From positions 124,001-188,000 of the forward strand of contig CAWWDR010001049.1 of assembly GCA_963942565.1 (NCBI GenBank): DNA of 64,000 bases, written 5' to 3'. Each line of letters starts with the position of its first letter. Position 1 is the first letter of the stretch. This document shows positions 45,957 to 56,049 of this stretch, piece after piece. A program made the translations under genes and the position numbers. Under the pieces are notes generated by a model that had not been told where the DNA came from, did not search any database, and saw only the letters and a program-made list of their open reading frames with translations. This DNA comes from Maea johnstoni. Its lineage: Eukaryota > Annelida > Polychaeta > Spionida > Magelonidae.

Positions 45957-46352
45957 TTATATTTCAAATACACTCTTAAGCCATAAATCAGATATCCTCT
46001 GATGTCCAGCCATAGTGGGATGCACACCATCAGGAGCCCAATATTCTGCCGGAGCTTCATTAACCGCCTGAACAAACATCTCCTGAAACGGAATAAATAT
46101 GGCATCAAAGTCTTTTGCAAGAGTTCTGGTTATTTCCCGACGCTGATCCATTTCCGACACCCAATCATCTTTAACAACACCGCATTTTAAAACGAAGGGT
46201 TCACAAAGAACCAATTGAGTGTCCGGGAGTTCCTGTCGAGTCCACTCCAGCATCATCCGGTAGATCTTTTCGTAACGTGCCGGTTCGACACCATTGGATA
46301 ATAGCATTAAAGTGATTGTTTCACACACGTAGTGACAACTAATTACCGTCAA
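45957..46352 (-). pseudogene. SGNH/GDSL hydrolase remnant (C-terminal part)
   Basis: From about 46310 down the frame reads GVEPARYEKIYRMMLEWTRQ, then LVLCEPFVLKCG and AEYWAPDGVHPTMAGHQRIS, where DGVHPT carries the catalytic Asp and His of SGNH esterases. The N-terminal block with the catalytic Ser (GDS) and the GxND block are missing, so it cannot be active. Such esterases deacetylate rhamnogalacturonan in some clusters, which may link it to the island, but this is inference. Confidence 0.7.
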
Positions 46353-46785
46353 AACAGAAATAGATAATTTTCACCTTTTTCTTACTGGCAGATAATAACT
46401 AGAGCCATTAGTGTATTTTTTCTCATGGAAGTAGTCGCTCCACCTGCTGAACCAGATAATGAGGTAATGATAATAATTGATACTTCACCTCTCCTTTGGG
46501 AGTGATTCTGCTTTCATTAAAAATAGAAGGTTTATCAGAATTAAAACTTATCCTGAAAAGAAACATCATCCGTAATAAATCGTACCACGACCTAAATTAG
46601 TTTTCAGCTTTAAAAATGAGAGATCCTGAGACTTTTATGACTCAATTCTTTTAATTCAGTCTATCTTTCTTAGTAATCCCTCTGAAACATGCATTGCGTA
46701 TACTTACTGCGGGCACTTCGCTTATTTCAGTATTACACTACATTCTGGGAATTATGTTGTGATAAAAAGCTACTGCTCGGGCTTG
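46353..46785. other. Gene-free stretch, 433 bp
   Basis: I see no gene with a start, ribosome site and recognisable product. A 26-codon frame at about 46424 (MEVVAPPAEPDNEVMIII) is too short to judge. It lies between the esterase remnant and the kinase gene and may be further decayed DNA. Confidence 0.5.
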
Positions 46786-48276
46786 TTATACCTTTTCTAA
46801 AAAATCAATAATATACGCATCGAGATTATTGAGTTCCACAGGTTCAAATTTATTCATATCAATCTCAACATAATCTTTAAGTTCTGTGAGATTTAACTTT
46901 TCATAAGCCGATTTACTCAGCATAGCCGCGCCGAGAGAAGTTGCTTCGCTGATATTGGTAGTAAAGATGGGAGAACCGGGAAACATGGAAGCTAATAGTC
47001 TGATATAAACATCATTTTTACGAAAGCCGCCCTCAATATATATGGGGCTTCCCTGGGGGGCTTTCACTCTGTCCAAAGCGACTTTCGTCTGAATAGCAAG
47101 AGAGAGGTTCAATATGACATATGAATATTCATAATCATCAAAAAAACCGGGGTTATTGAATCCTTGTATCTCCTGATAAGAATATATTTTATTGCCTTCA
47201 TATACTTTAGGATCTGAATCGGGAAACTGACCGGCACCTTTTATTATACCGGGAATAATAAAATCACATTTTTTATCGAGAATTCCCTGAATCAGATTTT
47301 GATCAAAATCGGGATAATCATTTCTATTATGAATGTCCATGAATATTTTCATATAGCTTTCAAATTCCAGACCTCCCATAAATATTGCTGTTTTGGCCAG
47401 ATCCTGTTGTGCTGATATATTATAAAAAACGGTCTTCCCGATTTCATCCTCTGTAAAACGATATTCTTCAGTTGGATGCATCACTACACACCAGGTTCCG
47501 GTAGAGTCGAGAATGAAATCCTTCTCCCCTTTAACCAAGTAGGGAATCAAAGAGGAATTGGAATCATGAATTCCGACAGTTACTTGTGTATCTTTATGAA
47601 GCCCGGTTTTTTGAGCAATAACAGGACTTATTGTTCCCAGAATTTCTCCGGGACCTTTTAATACTTCCGGCAATTTAGATTTGATATCCAAAATACTGGT
47701 AAGCGATGACCAATTCCATTTATCGAAATCCCACAAATAGGAATGACATCCCGTATATGTGTAATCTGCAGCTATCTTTCCAGTCAACCTGAAGCCGAAA
47801 TACTGAGGATAAAAAAGGATGTTTTCAGTTTCATGAAATTTTTCAGGAAATCTTTTCGTTATAAAATATATTAATTTAGCCAAATTGATGAGAGGTTTTA
47901 TCTGAGCCGTACCAGTCGAATTCTGAAGAGAATCAGCATCACCAACTTTTCTATAAAATTCTTCATGAAAATCTTCAGGGACCTCATTAGTGTAGGAGAC
48001 AACAGGTACAGAAAGTTCTCCTTTCGAATTTACACATACACAAGTCGTACCATGTGTTGATATTGATATTGTTCTGATATCAAATCGGGAGCTGAAAGTT
48101 TTCAGCTTATCATAAAACCAGCTCTCAATCTCTTCGACATTCTCCACTTCAAGTTCTTCATAGGGAACAGCCGGCATAGATTTATAAACAGAATCAACCA
48201 TGTTGAGATTCTGATCATATATGAGAATTTTTTTATTTGTTTTGCCGATATCGAGAACAGCTATATAATACTTCAT
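46786..48276 (-). CDS. FGGY family carbohydrate kinase (rhamnulokinase-like)
   Basis: A 496-residue sugar kinase. MKYYIAVLDIGKTNKKILIY is the N-terminal phosphate-1 motif, ISISTHGTTCVCV follows, VTVGIHDSNSSLIPYLV has the catalytic-base Asp, and the C-terminal adenosine loop is IYIEGGFRKNDVYIRLLASM. ATG 48276 has AGGA 8 nt upstream; an ATG 9 nt earlier is the alternative. The likely substrate is a deoxy-ketose such as L-rhamnulose or L-fuculose, but the sequence cannot settle this. Rhamnose from the nearby cluster would make sense. Confidence 0.8.
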   Translation of the reverse strand: MKYYIAVLDIGKTNKKILIYDQNLNMVDSVYKSMPAVPYEELEVENVEEIESWFYDKLKTFSSRFDIRTISISTHGTTCVCVNSKGELSVPVVSYTNEVPEDFHEEFYRKVGDADSLQNSTGTAQIKPLINLAKLIYFITKRFPEKFHETENILFYPQYFGFRLTGKIAADYTYTGCHSYLWDFDKWNWSSLTSILDIKSKLPEVLKGPGEILGTISPVIAQKTGLHKDTQVTVGIHDSNSSLIPYLVKGEKDFILDSTGTWCVVMHPTEEYRFTEDEIGKTVFYNISAQQDLAKTAIFMGGLEFESYMKIFMDIHNRNDYPDFDQNLIQGILDKKCDFIIPGIIKGAGQFPDSDPKVYEGNKIYSYQEIQGFNNPGFFDDYEYSYVILNLSLAIQTKVALDRVKAPQGSPIYIEGGFRKNDVYIRLLASMFPGSPIFTTNISEATSLGAAMLSKSAYEKLNLTELKDYVEIDMNKFEPVELNNLDAYIIDFLEKV

Positions 48277-48324
48277 TTTATTCATCCTATTTTCTTCTGG
48301 AAAGTACAGTATTTTCTAAATCGA

Positions 48325-48637
48325 AAATATCAACTCTCAGCTAACGTTCTGTAAGAGTTCTTATTCTTTTGCAGAATTTAATCACTATGATACTCTTTTT
48401 GAGGCTCTGGCCATCCTTTCCGGAAAGAGTATAAACATTCATTTTGATCCACATCCTCCGGTCTTGAGAGTTCTCATTTCCCATGGGGGGAAAGAATACG
48501 GAGATGCCAGAATAGTTGATACATATGCAAATACCAGGGTGAAAAGGAATTACTGTAGTGGTCGAAATGTCGATATTGATGATGAGAATTCCGGGTTGCC
48601 GGTAAATCTTCTTGTGACAAGTATGGGAGGATCCTGA
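48325..48637 (+). pseudogene. Mu-type transposase remnant (C-terminal part)
   Basis: The frame ending at 48635-48637 reads FDPHPPVLRVLISHGGKEYG then ARIVDTYANTRVKRN, the beta-barrel C-terminus of DDE integrase/Mu-type transposases. A stop lies just upstream and the catalytic core is absent. Directly after it comes the partner ATPase gene with a GGGAGG site, the usual order in such two-gene elements. Confidence 0.6.
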
Positions 48638-48638
48638 T

Positions 48639-49442
48639 ATGAAAATTAGGGAAGTATACTCACATTTTAACCTGTCGGGTAATCCATTTTCAAAAGAGAT
48701 TAAAACCGAATCCTTAAAAGCACTTCCTGGGGTGAAAGAAGCAGAAGGGCAATTGCAGATTCTCTTTGATACAAAGGGAATTGGTGTTTTAACCGGAAAA
48801 TCTGGCACAGGGAAAAGCTGTTTACTCAGAAAAGTAACGGATTCGCAACCAAAAGGAATCTGTAAGACTCATTACATTTGCCATACATCTGTGGGAATCC
48901 TGGAGTTTTACACACATATCTGTAATGCATTCGGTCTACAGCCATCGGGAAGACGCGCTCAAATGTTTAAAGCTATTCATGATCATATACTGAACATGAA
49001 TCAGACCAACCATGTTCATCCTATTCTCATAATCGATGAGGCTGATAAACTGGGAAATGATATTCTTCAGGAGATCAGACTGATAGCCAATTTTAATTAT
49101 GATTCTTATGATGCCATTACTATTCTACTCTGTGGTCAGGAAAATCTTCTCCAGAAGTTTGGACTTTCAATTCTGGAATCTCTGGCCAATTCCGTTACTG
49201 TGACAGTCAGAATAAATACTCTTAAAAAAGAGGAAACCTACTCCTATATCGAACAGAGAATCAGTGATGTTTCTGTGGGAAATTCTCTATTTACAAAAGC
49301 TGCGATGAATCTGATCCATAATGCATCGGGTGGTGTCATGAGAGTGATCAACAATATGGGAGAACATTCTATGATTAAAGCCTATTTGAGTGGATCTGCT
49401 ACAGTTGAAAAAGAGCACGTTCAAGCCATTTTGAGTCGGTGA
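48639..49442 (+). CDS. ExeA/TniB-type AAA+ ATPase of a transposon
   Basis: A 267-residue AAA+ protein. YSHFNLSGNPFSKEIK at the start, Walker A GVLTGKSGTGKSCLLRK (about 47-63), Walker B HPILIIDEADKLGN (about 127-140), GQENLLQKF and the C-terminal GGVMRVINNMGEHSMIKAYL place it with the transposition ATPases that partner Mu-type transposases. The gene looks whole, but its transposase partner is reduced to a fragment, so the element should be dead unless helped in trans. A hairpin terminator follows. Confidence 0.8.
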   Translation: MKIREVYSHFNLSGNPFSKEIKTESLKALPGVKEAEGQLQILFDTKGIGVLTGKSGTGKSCLLRKVTDSQPKGICKTHYICHTSVGILEFYTHICNAFGLQPSGRRAQMFKAIHDHILNMNQTNHVHPILIIDEADKLGNDILQEIRLIANFNYDSYDAITILLCGQENLLQKFGLSILESLANSVTVTVRINTLKKEETYSYIEQRISDVSVGNSLFTKAAMNLIHNASGGVMRVINNMGEHSMIKAYLSGSATVEKEHVQAILSR

Positions 49443-49462
49443 TTATTCATTAAATTATCTTT

Positions 49463-49490
49463 AAAGCGGGTGTTTCCCGCTTTATTTTTT
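49463..49490 (+). terminator. Terminator after the AAA+ gene
   Basis: AAAGCGGG (49463-49470) pairs with CCCGCTTT (49476-49483) over a 5-nt loop, followed by ATTTTTT. Confidence 0.85.
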
Positions 49491-49591
49491 GCTCTAAATT
49501 ATTCGGGAAATCTAAATGAGAAGATAGTGCGGGAATCTGTGGGATTATTGATGCTTTATTGAGCCATATTAGGCTGGGAAATTAAGCTATA

Positions 49592-50143
49592 TTAAATCGG
49601 GCATCTACACTGGGCTACTGACTTAGCCTTCTTTTCTGTATTATTTATCTTTATATGTTGATCAGGATAAAAGAAATCATTGTTTGAGTTTAACTTGTAT
49701 ATCTTCTCTGATTGGTAAATGAAGTTTTCAGATTCTTGAATATTATTCTTTGATTTTTTTTCTTTTAGCCGGAATTCAGATTTATTTCTTTCAATTCGTA
49801 TATTTTGATCTGCTTCAAGTTCAACAAATAAAATATCTTTCAAATTCACATTCATACTTGCTATGTAATTAAGAATCTCTTCATGATCTGATTCTTCATC
49901 AAGAGCCCAAACATATGTAAATATAATTCCAGGCAAATGACTTTTTCCAATTTCCTCAAACAATCGGTTTCTAAACTCCCCAGTCAATCTCATAAGTTGT
50001 TCGTCACCAAATCCAAAAAAGTTGTATATAGGCTCTAGAATCATATGATTATGAAATAAACGCAGACCAGTTATTTTTTGTAATTCATATCCAACTGTTG
50101 TTTTTCCCACTGCTGCAGGACCAAATATGACAACTAATTCCAT
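49592..50143 (-). CDS. Small P-loop kinase-like AAA protein
   Basis: A 183-residue nucleotide-binding protein. ATG 50143 gives MELVVIFGPAAVGKTTVGYE with Walker A GPAAVGKT at residues 8-15. The layout resembles small-molecule kinases of the shikimate/gluconate type; FVELEADQNIRIERNKSEFR is likely the lid region. The C-terminal tail (from about 150) is not conserved. The substrate is unknown. Possibly co-transcribed with nothing else, as its upstream region runs into the acetyltransferase fragment. Confidence 0.65.
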   Translation of the reverse strand: MELVVIFGPAAVGKTTVGYELQKITGLRLFHNHMILEPIYNFFGFGDEQLMRLTGEFRNRLFEEIGKSHLPGIIFTYVWALDEESDHEEILNYIASMNVNLKDILFVELEADQNIRIERNKSEFRLKEKKSKNNIQESENFIYQSEKIYKLNSNNDFFYPDQHIKINNTEKKAKSVAQCRCPI

Positions 50144-50285
50144 TATTACTCCAATGAGACGCATTGCGTATTCTAATCTTAATCAGGAAATATATACTAA
50201 ACTACAATCAGTAATAAATCACGTCATTTCAGGGCATGTAGACGGATCCATTGCATCAGTAGAGGATTTCTCCGCTTTAGAAAAA

Positions 50286-50636
50286 TTACCTATTTCCTTC
50301 TATTTTAGCTTTCCGAAAACCATTAAAAATAAGTGTTGCCTCCCCTTTCTCTTCTAGAACTTTTACAAAACCAACACGTTCATAGAATTTATAATTATCA
50401 GAAGTTGTATGAGAAAACCATTTACCATGAGGTAATCTGCTAATGCATAATTCCATCAATTTGGAACCAATTCCTTTACCCTGGTAATCTGGGTGGATTA
50501 CTAGATCTTGAACTGTAGCAATCATTACTTTATCTGACACAATTCTTACTAGCAGTCTGTCGGGTTGATAAACCTTCGTAACGTCGAAAATTAAATAAAA
50601 TCCCGGTTTGTTAGGCTTTATAGAAATTCTAACCAA
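50286..50636 (-). pseudogene. GNAT acetyltransferase, N-terminus lost at the IS element
   Basis: Residues VQDLVIHPDYQGKGIGSKLM form a good acetyl-CoA loop and FYERVGFVKVLEEKGEATL the C-terminal strand. The first strand and helix of the GNAT fold are missing, and only a TTG with no good ribosome site is available. The frame stays open upstream into the IS1182 end at about 50676, which suggests that the insertion or a linked deletion removed the 5' part. Confidence 0.6.
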
Positions 50637-50675
50637 CTTAATCGGAAAATATAAAATAAAATCAATTTTTCCGTC

Positions 50676-52176
50676 AATTTTACCCTTTATAGAGTCGTTT
50701 TTATCTCTGGAAGCACTCTCCCTACAACATCACAGACAATCGTCTCCCATCGTTCAGTTTGTACAGCCGTTTTAAATTATATGAAAGAGTGACAAGGTCC
50801 CATTCCAGACCTGCTTTTTCTTTCCCTCGCAAAGAAAATTGCCTGAATCCCATTACTGTTTTTATGATGCCAAAAACTGGTTCTACCGTTTGTTTTCGAA
50901 GTTTATACCTTTCTTTTCCTTCTTTGGTTCTCAGACGATGAATCATTTTTTCTTTTGTGGTTGCATCTTTCGGAGGTGGCGGAGGATCAGCCTTTTCTTC
51001 CAAATCGGCAACAGTCCGGTGGTGACCATGCTTTTCAACAGCACAATAGACAATCGGGCCATTTCCATTATCTTCAACTGCAAGTACAGCTTTTTCACTG
51101 AAATAACCAGTATCAGAACTGACATCACTTATATTTCGAACTGCAGAATCAACACTATCAGTACACGGCTCAAGCTCAAGTTTGTCATTTGCATGAGCCG
51201 TCAAATACTTTCCCAGAATCAACATGCTTCCTTCGGTATCGACAGCTGCCTGGGCATTGTATGACTGCAGGAAGTGGTTGCCGTTTCCTGCTTTCATTAT
51301 TTGACTTTCTTCATCTGTAAAATTGAACTGCATATTATCAGACGGTGTCTCCCCAGGTGGTTTGGGTTCTCTTCCCCGTGGTTTATTACCACTTTCACGG
51401 ACTTTATCCCGTTTATTCTTTTTCTCTTCATATTCAGCTCGTTTTTCTTTGTAGATCTCTTCATAACGTTCTTCAATGGCAGCTTTAGCCTTCTCCAATG
51501 CCTTCTTTCGATTTTCTCTACGGCTTATTTCATCAGGAATTGTCAGGCCATCGAGAAGTGGCGTGCTGTCTGCCTCCTCTGCTTTCTGTGTTAATTGTTC
51601 AATTTCCAGTTCAAGCTGCTTAATTTTCTTTACAGCCCGTTTATAACTCACTGCCGAATGTTTGCTGGCATTGGCTGAAATCTTAGTTCCGTCGACACTG
51701 ATACCACCGACTTTCTTTAGGTTCCCAATTTCAGAAGCCACCATCAGAACCTTGATAAAAGATTCCTTGAATACATCTCGATTTTTTAAACGGAATGAAC
51801 ATATTGTGTCGTGGTCCGGATGTTTATCTCCACCGCATATATATCGCACTGCCACATCAAAATACGTTGCCTGTTCAATTTCTCTTGAAGAAAATCTTCC
51901 TGTAGCATAGCTGTAAATCAGCAGTGTCAGCATCATCGCCGGTGGATACTGGGCGTTTCCACTGCCTCGTGTATTTATAGAAAAACTGCTTAGATCCAGT
52001 GTATCTACTGCATCTATTATAAAATGGACCAGGCTGTTTTCGGGTAGCCATTCCCGCAGGTCAGCAGGAAAAAGCATCGGAGTATCTCTGTCAATATTTA
52101 TAAAATTTGCACTCATGAAGGAATTTTATGCGAGAAATTGAATTCTGGAAATTCTTTTTTTAGAAAGGGGTAAAGT
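50676..52176 (-). mobile_element. IS1182-family insertion sequence
   Basis: About 1.5 kb with one transposase gene. The outer ends read inward as TTTTACCCTTTATAG (left) and CTTTACCCCTTTCTA (right, complement), an imperfect inverted repeat of about 12-15 bp. I see no target-site duplication; genes cut at the two ends differ (acetyltransferase left, sensor kinase right), which points to an adjacent deletion. Confidence 0.75.
50722..52116 (-). CDS. IS1182-family transposase
   Basis: A 464-residue DDE transposase. N-terminal FPADLREWLPENSLVHFIID, then a YPPAMMLTLLIYSYATGRFS helix region, the first catalytic Asp in KKVGGISVDGTKISANASKH, the second in DVSSDTGYFSE, and the Glu in KLRKQTVEPVFGIIKTVMGF. 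The highly charged coiled insert (about 165-250) is typical of this family. The reading frame is complete, so the element may still move. Confidence 0.9.
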   Translation of the reverse strand: MSANFINIDRDTPMLFPADLREWLPENSLVHFIIDAVDTLDLSSFSINTRGSGNAQYPPAMMLTLLIYSYATGRFSSREIEQATYFDVAVRYICGGDKHPDHDTICSFRLKNRDVFKESFIKVLMVASEIGNLKKVGGISVDGTKISANASKHSAVSYKRAVKKIKQLELEIEQLTQKAEEADSTPLLDGLTIPDEISRRENRKKALEKAKAAIEERYEEIYKEKRAEYEEKKNKRDKVRESGNKPRGREPKPPGETPSDNMQFNFTDEESQIMKAGNGNHFLQSYNAQAAVDTEGSMLILGKYLTAHANDKLELEPCTDSVDSAVRNISDVSSDTGYFSEKAVLAVEDNGNGPIVYCAVEKHGHHRTVADLEEKADPPPPPKDATTKEKMIHRLRTKEGKERYKLRKQTVEPVFGIIKTVMGFRQFSLRGKEKAGLEWDLVTLSYNLKRLYKLNDGRRLSVML

Positions 52177-53527
52177 CCGACAGACTGCTAGCGTAACCCT
52201 CCATGGATACTAATGGTACCTGCAAGTCATGTGAGGCAATGTAAACCATCTCCTCTAATTGCACATTGGTTTCTTTCAGATCCTTTTCAGCCGACTTCAA
52301 TTCTGAAAGGTCTGTACCGATGCAAAGGATCTCGTCGATTATTCCATCATCATCTAAAATAACTTTATTGTTCCATTGTACGAAAGCGGTGGCACCGCCG
52401 GATGTCCTGATTTCATCTATAAAATTCACTCTTATTTCATTAATCCATTGATCTAGATCATTTTCATCAGAAAAGATTTTTCCAAGGGGATTCTCTCCAA
52501 TCAGCTCATGTTCTTTATAGCCAATGAACTCCAAACCGAATTTGTTAACAAAGAATATATGCCCCTTTTTATTGATTCGTATGATTATGCTGTTGGCATT
52601 CTCCATTAGATCGCGATACTGTCTTTCTCTTCGCAATAATGTCTCAGTCCCTTTTTTTACCTGTGTCCTTAACAAAACGATAAATAACAAAAACAATATG
52701 GCTATGAGAGAAATAACTGCAAAGGTAATAATCAGCCACATGGGAATGATATTTCTCCGGAGAGCTTTTCCCGTCATCCAGTAAGTCAGAGTATCGTAAT
52801 AAAATGAATTACTATTTTCTTTCCACCGGATCAAATGCGAATCAATATGACTGAGAAGAAGCGATTGCTTCCCCTCTTTGCTTGCAAAATAAATGGAAAA
52901 AGGAGAAAACTGAATCGTACTGGGGATCAATCCAAATGATTCGACATTTCTCAAACCATAATGTTGAGGAGCGACTCCTCCCAGAATCTCTCCTTTTTGA
53001 ACTGCTTCAAAAACATCGCCGTGAGTGGCATATTCTATTATTTGACTTTCTATATTGAGGCTTTTTGCCGTGTTTATGAAATTTGCACCACTAATATCCT
53101 TTGACATGATACCGATTTTCTGGCCATGAAGATCGTTTATATTTATAGACTTATTTTCCGGAAGTAGAAAGACCTGCCCCCAGATTTCCAATACAGATTC
53201 ATAATTGTAATCCATAACTTCATCGCGCTCTTCCGTATAAGCTACGGAAATCATCAAATCGATCTTTTCATTTTCCAGCCATTCAAGACATTGGGCCCAG
53301 CTTCCCTCTACAAACTTGACAGTCCATTCCTCATCTTTAGTGATCTCTCTTAACAGGTCAGGATACACCCCCTGAGCCTGTCCATTCTCATCTACAAAAT
53401 TGATTGGTTCAAGAGGAAATATTCCCACAAGGATTTCACCTTCCGGTCCGACAGGCCTATCTGCAAACGCTGCTGATGCAAAATACAAAACAATAATGAT
53501 TTTAATGTATAATTTTTTGAATGCCAT
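52160..53527 (-). pseudogene. Sensor histidine kinase cut by the IS element
   Basis: A membrane sensor with signal peptide, a periplasmic bacterial solute-binding (SBP_bac_3) domain (about 25-245; GIFPLEPINFVDENGQAQGV), one membrane helix (about 257-282), a PAS domain (about 300-415; MENANSIIIRINKKGHIFFV) and the start of the kinase dimerisation helix with the phospho-His in VYIASHDLQVPLVSMEGYAS. The last codons come from the IS1182 end, and the whole ATP-binding domain is gone. ATG 53527 has a GGGGA site. It can no longer autophosphorylate. Confidence 0.85.
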
Positions 53528-53778
53528 AAATTTCCCCAATTTTTAAATCAATTATAGACTATGAAACAACAATTGTTCACTAATATAATCTTCAATAATC
53601 TATGATTTGGCAATTTCAGAAAAAAGTACCATTTATTAATATTTTTATACAATATCATAAAGTAAAACATCTTCATTCTATAGGACAATGACCTAGAACT
53701 TGAGTTCTATTTCGTATTTAAGTGAAATATTGTACATTTAATTCATAAAATTGATTCAAAGGAACTTTTAATTAACGA

Positions 53779-54663
53779 ATGTCACTAAAGCTTTATCTTT
53801 ATAAAAATGAACAGAAAGGTGACAAAGCATTTATTCAGAATCGTATCTCTATTATTTTCGCTTTGTCAGGTTTCGTGTTTTTTGCAATCAATCTCTTTAA
53901 TGGACTAACTCATAATTATGGTTTTAAAGAGATAATAAATTCCAATAACATCATACACACACTGATTTTCACAGTTTTATTTGTAATTTTTACGCAATTG
54001 AAGCACAAAAGTATCAGATACCTTCAAATACTATTTCTGCTCAGCGCAAGCTCCATGATGACTTTCCAGCAATACGACAGCATTTACGGTTGCGCTTTAT
54101 GGTTTTCGGCTTATATGCTTACATATAAATATGGAATATATGAGAGTAGAAAAATATCCACTAATCTCTTTTTCATAGTTTTCATGATACTTATGGTGCT
54201 TCTATCATTATTCATATCTCCTGAACAGGATTCTGCCTGGTCTTATTTCGTGTTTCTCATATTTTTCATCTACTTAAGCTACACAATCAATAAATCTGAA
54301 ATCGACAGAGTCGTTCATTCAGAGAAAGATATGCAGAACAGCATTCACGAACTGATTCTTGAAAGAACAAGACTAAAAGAATATAAAGAGAAGAATCAAA
54401 GGCAATTAAATGATCTGGAATCTCAAATCAGTAAAATCCAGAAAGACAAAACACCTTTCGACCTGAAAAAATCCGGTTTAACACCAGCTGAAATAAGAAT
54501 CGTTGAAGCCCTTGTAACGACCAGGGGATCGAATAAAGAGATTTCAGAATCTCTGGGAATTAAGGAAAACACAGTAAAACAACACCTGTATAAAGTCTTT
54601 AATAAAATGGGTGTTGATGACAGATTTCAAATTATTGACTTGTGTAAATACAATTTCGATTAG
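53779..54663 (+). CDS. Membrane-anchored LuxR-type regulator
   Basis: A 294-residue protein with about five to six hydrophobic segments in residues 20-175, a coiled coil (about 180-225, ERTRLKEYKEKNQRQLNDLE) and a C-terminal LuxR/GerE helix-turn-helix (about 232-290; LTPAEIRIVEALVTTRGSNK, then GIKENTVKQHLYKVFNKMGV). It looks like a one-component membrane regulator. The signal is unknown. It is divergent from the cut sensor kinase; the 239-bp gap between them is AT-rich and should hold both promoters, but I cannot name the boxes with confidence. Confidence 0.8.
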   Translation: MSLKLYLYKNEQKGDKAFIQNRISIIFALSGFVFFAINLFNGLTHNYGFKEIINSNNIIHTLIFTVLFVIFTQLKHKSIRYLQILFLLSASSMMTFQQYDSIYGCALWFSAYMLTYKYGIYESRKISTNLFFIVFMILMVLLSLFISPEQDSAWSYFVFLIFFIYLSYTINKSEIDRVVHSEKDMQNSIHELILERTRLKEYKEKNQRQLNDLESQISKIQKDKTPFDLKKSGLTPAEIRIVEALVTTRGSNKEISESLGIKENTVKQHLYKVFNKMGVDDRFQIIDLCKYNFD

Positions 54664-54705
54664 TTCGAAGTTAAAAAAAGAGTATACCATACCTTTTTAT
54701 TAGAA

Positions 54706-56049
54706 ATGGATATAATTAGTACTATGAAAAATCGCTTTAATAAAATGCTTGAAAGTCAATTGCCCCAATTACTGAAAGAGAAGGTGATTGACGAATCAAC
54801 AGCAGATCGTATTCGAAAGTTTTACAATGAGAATAGTGAATCTTCCAAAAGCACAGTTTTGACAATTATCGGAAGTCTGGCGGCTCTGTTAATCGGTTTC
54901 GGTATCATTTTGCTCTTTGCCTACAATTGGAATTCAATTCCTCGAAACGTGAAAACAATCATTTCCTTTCTGCCTCTGATAGCAGGTCAAATCCTCGTTT
55001 ATTATTCATGGCACAAAAAGAAATCATCCGCCTGGACGGAATCATCATCAATTTTTCTATCACTAGCCATCGGATCGGTAATTGCTCTTATTTCTCAAAT
55101 CTATCAGATACCGGGAGATCTTGAAAATTTTCTTCTCATATGGATGGTACTTATCTTCCCTTTGATATACCTGACGGAATCAATGGGCCCTATGATTATT
55201 TATCTTAGTGGCATTCTATTCTGGAGCGGATATTCTCAGGTGGCCAATGGAAATGCTGTTTTATACTGGCTCCTGCTTGGCGCATTAATACCCAAACAGA
55301 TATTGTTAATCAGAAAAGAGCTGCACTCAAACCGGACAGCCATCGTATCCTGGCTAATCGTGATTAATCTTTTGATAGGGACCGGGATCTCTCTTGAAAA
55401 AGTACTCCCGGGCTTATGGATACTAATCTACAGTCTTCTGCTGGTTATCAGCTATATGATTGGACAAATATACTACAGAGACTCAAATGGCGGATTTAAT
55501 GATCCATTCAGAACGATTGGCAGCGCTGGTATCGTCATTCTATCCTATATCTTTACTTTTGAGTTTTTCTGGGAAGATATCGGATTAAATGATATCAGAT
55601 ATGACCTGGGCTTTAATGAAACCATTGCTATTATCGATTATATTATTATGGCTTTGATGGTTATATTATTTTTATATCTACTTTTTAGAAAAACCGATCA
55701 GTTAAATCTAAAGAAGATCATTCCCTTTCTCAGTATTTTCCCTTTGGCACTTTTCTCTTTTATATTGGGATCCATTAAAGATGTAAATATTCCCCAGTCA
55801 GTTCTATTCAATATATATACTGTGTTTCTGGGAGCATGGATCATCTACAGAGGCATTAGCAACAAACACCTATTCCAGGTAAATCTGGGAATGCTTACAG
55901 TACTTCTGATCATTGTCACCCGTTTTTTTGATATCGATATCGGGTTTACGACCAAGGGTATCATATTCATTTTATTGGGAATTGTATTTTTGTTAATAAA
56001 CAGATACCTGAGTCGCAAACTTCCCGAATTGGAGGTCAATGATGAGTAA
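54706..56049 (+). CDS. DUF2157 multi-pass membrane protein
   Basis: A 447-residue membrane protein. The N-terminal soluble part (about 1-45, LLKEKVIDESTADRIRKFYN) is the DUF2157 start, followed by a dozen hydrophobic segments, the first being TIIGSLAALLIGFGIILLFA and YNWNSIPRNVKTIISFLPLI. The function of the family is unknown. It is paired with a GDYXXLXY-domain gene that overlaps its stop, a common arrangement for these two families. Confidence 0.8.
   Translation: MDIISTMKNRFNKMLESQLPQLLKEKVIDESTADRIRKFYNENSESSKSTVLTIIGSLAALLIGFGIILLFAYNWNSIPRNVKTIISFLPLIAGQILVYYSWHKKKSSAWTESSSIFLSLAIGSVIALISQIYQIPGDLENFLLIWMVLIFPLIYLTESMGPMIIYLSGILFWSGYSQVANGNAVLYWLLLGALIPKQILLIRKELHSNRTAIVSWLIVINLLIGTGISLEKVLPGLWILIYSLLLVISYMIGQIYYRDSNGGFNDPFRTIGSAGIVILSYIFTFEFFWEDIGLNDIRYDLGFNETIAIIDYIIMALMVILFLYLLFRKTDQLNLKKIIPFLSIFPLALFSFILGSIKDVNIPQSVLFNIYTVFLGAWIIYRGISNKHLFQVNLGMLTVLLIIVTRFFDIDIGFTTKGIIFILLGIVFLLINRYLSRKLPELEVNDE

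Noticed and set aside
46424-46504. Small protein of 26 codons in the gap before the FGGY kinase
   Set aside because: There is no ribosome site, homology or conserved context that I can see.
50127-50357. Plus-strand frame of 76 codons between the kinase-like and acetyltransferase genes
   Set aside because: It overlaps two better-supported minus-strand genes and shows no family motif or ribosome site.
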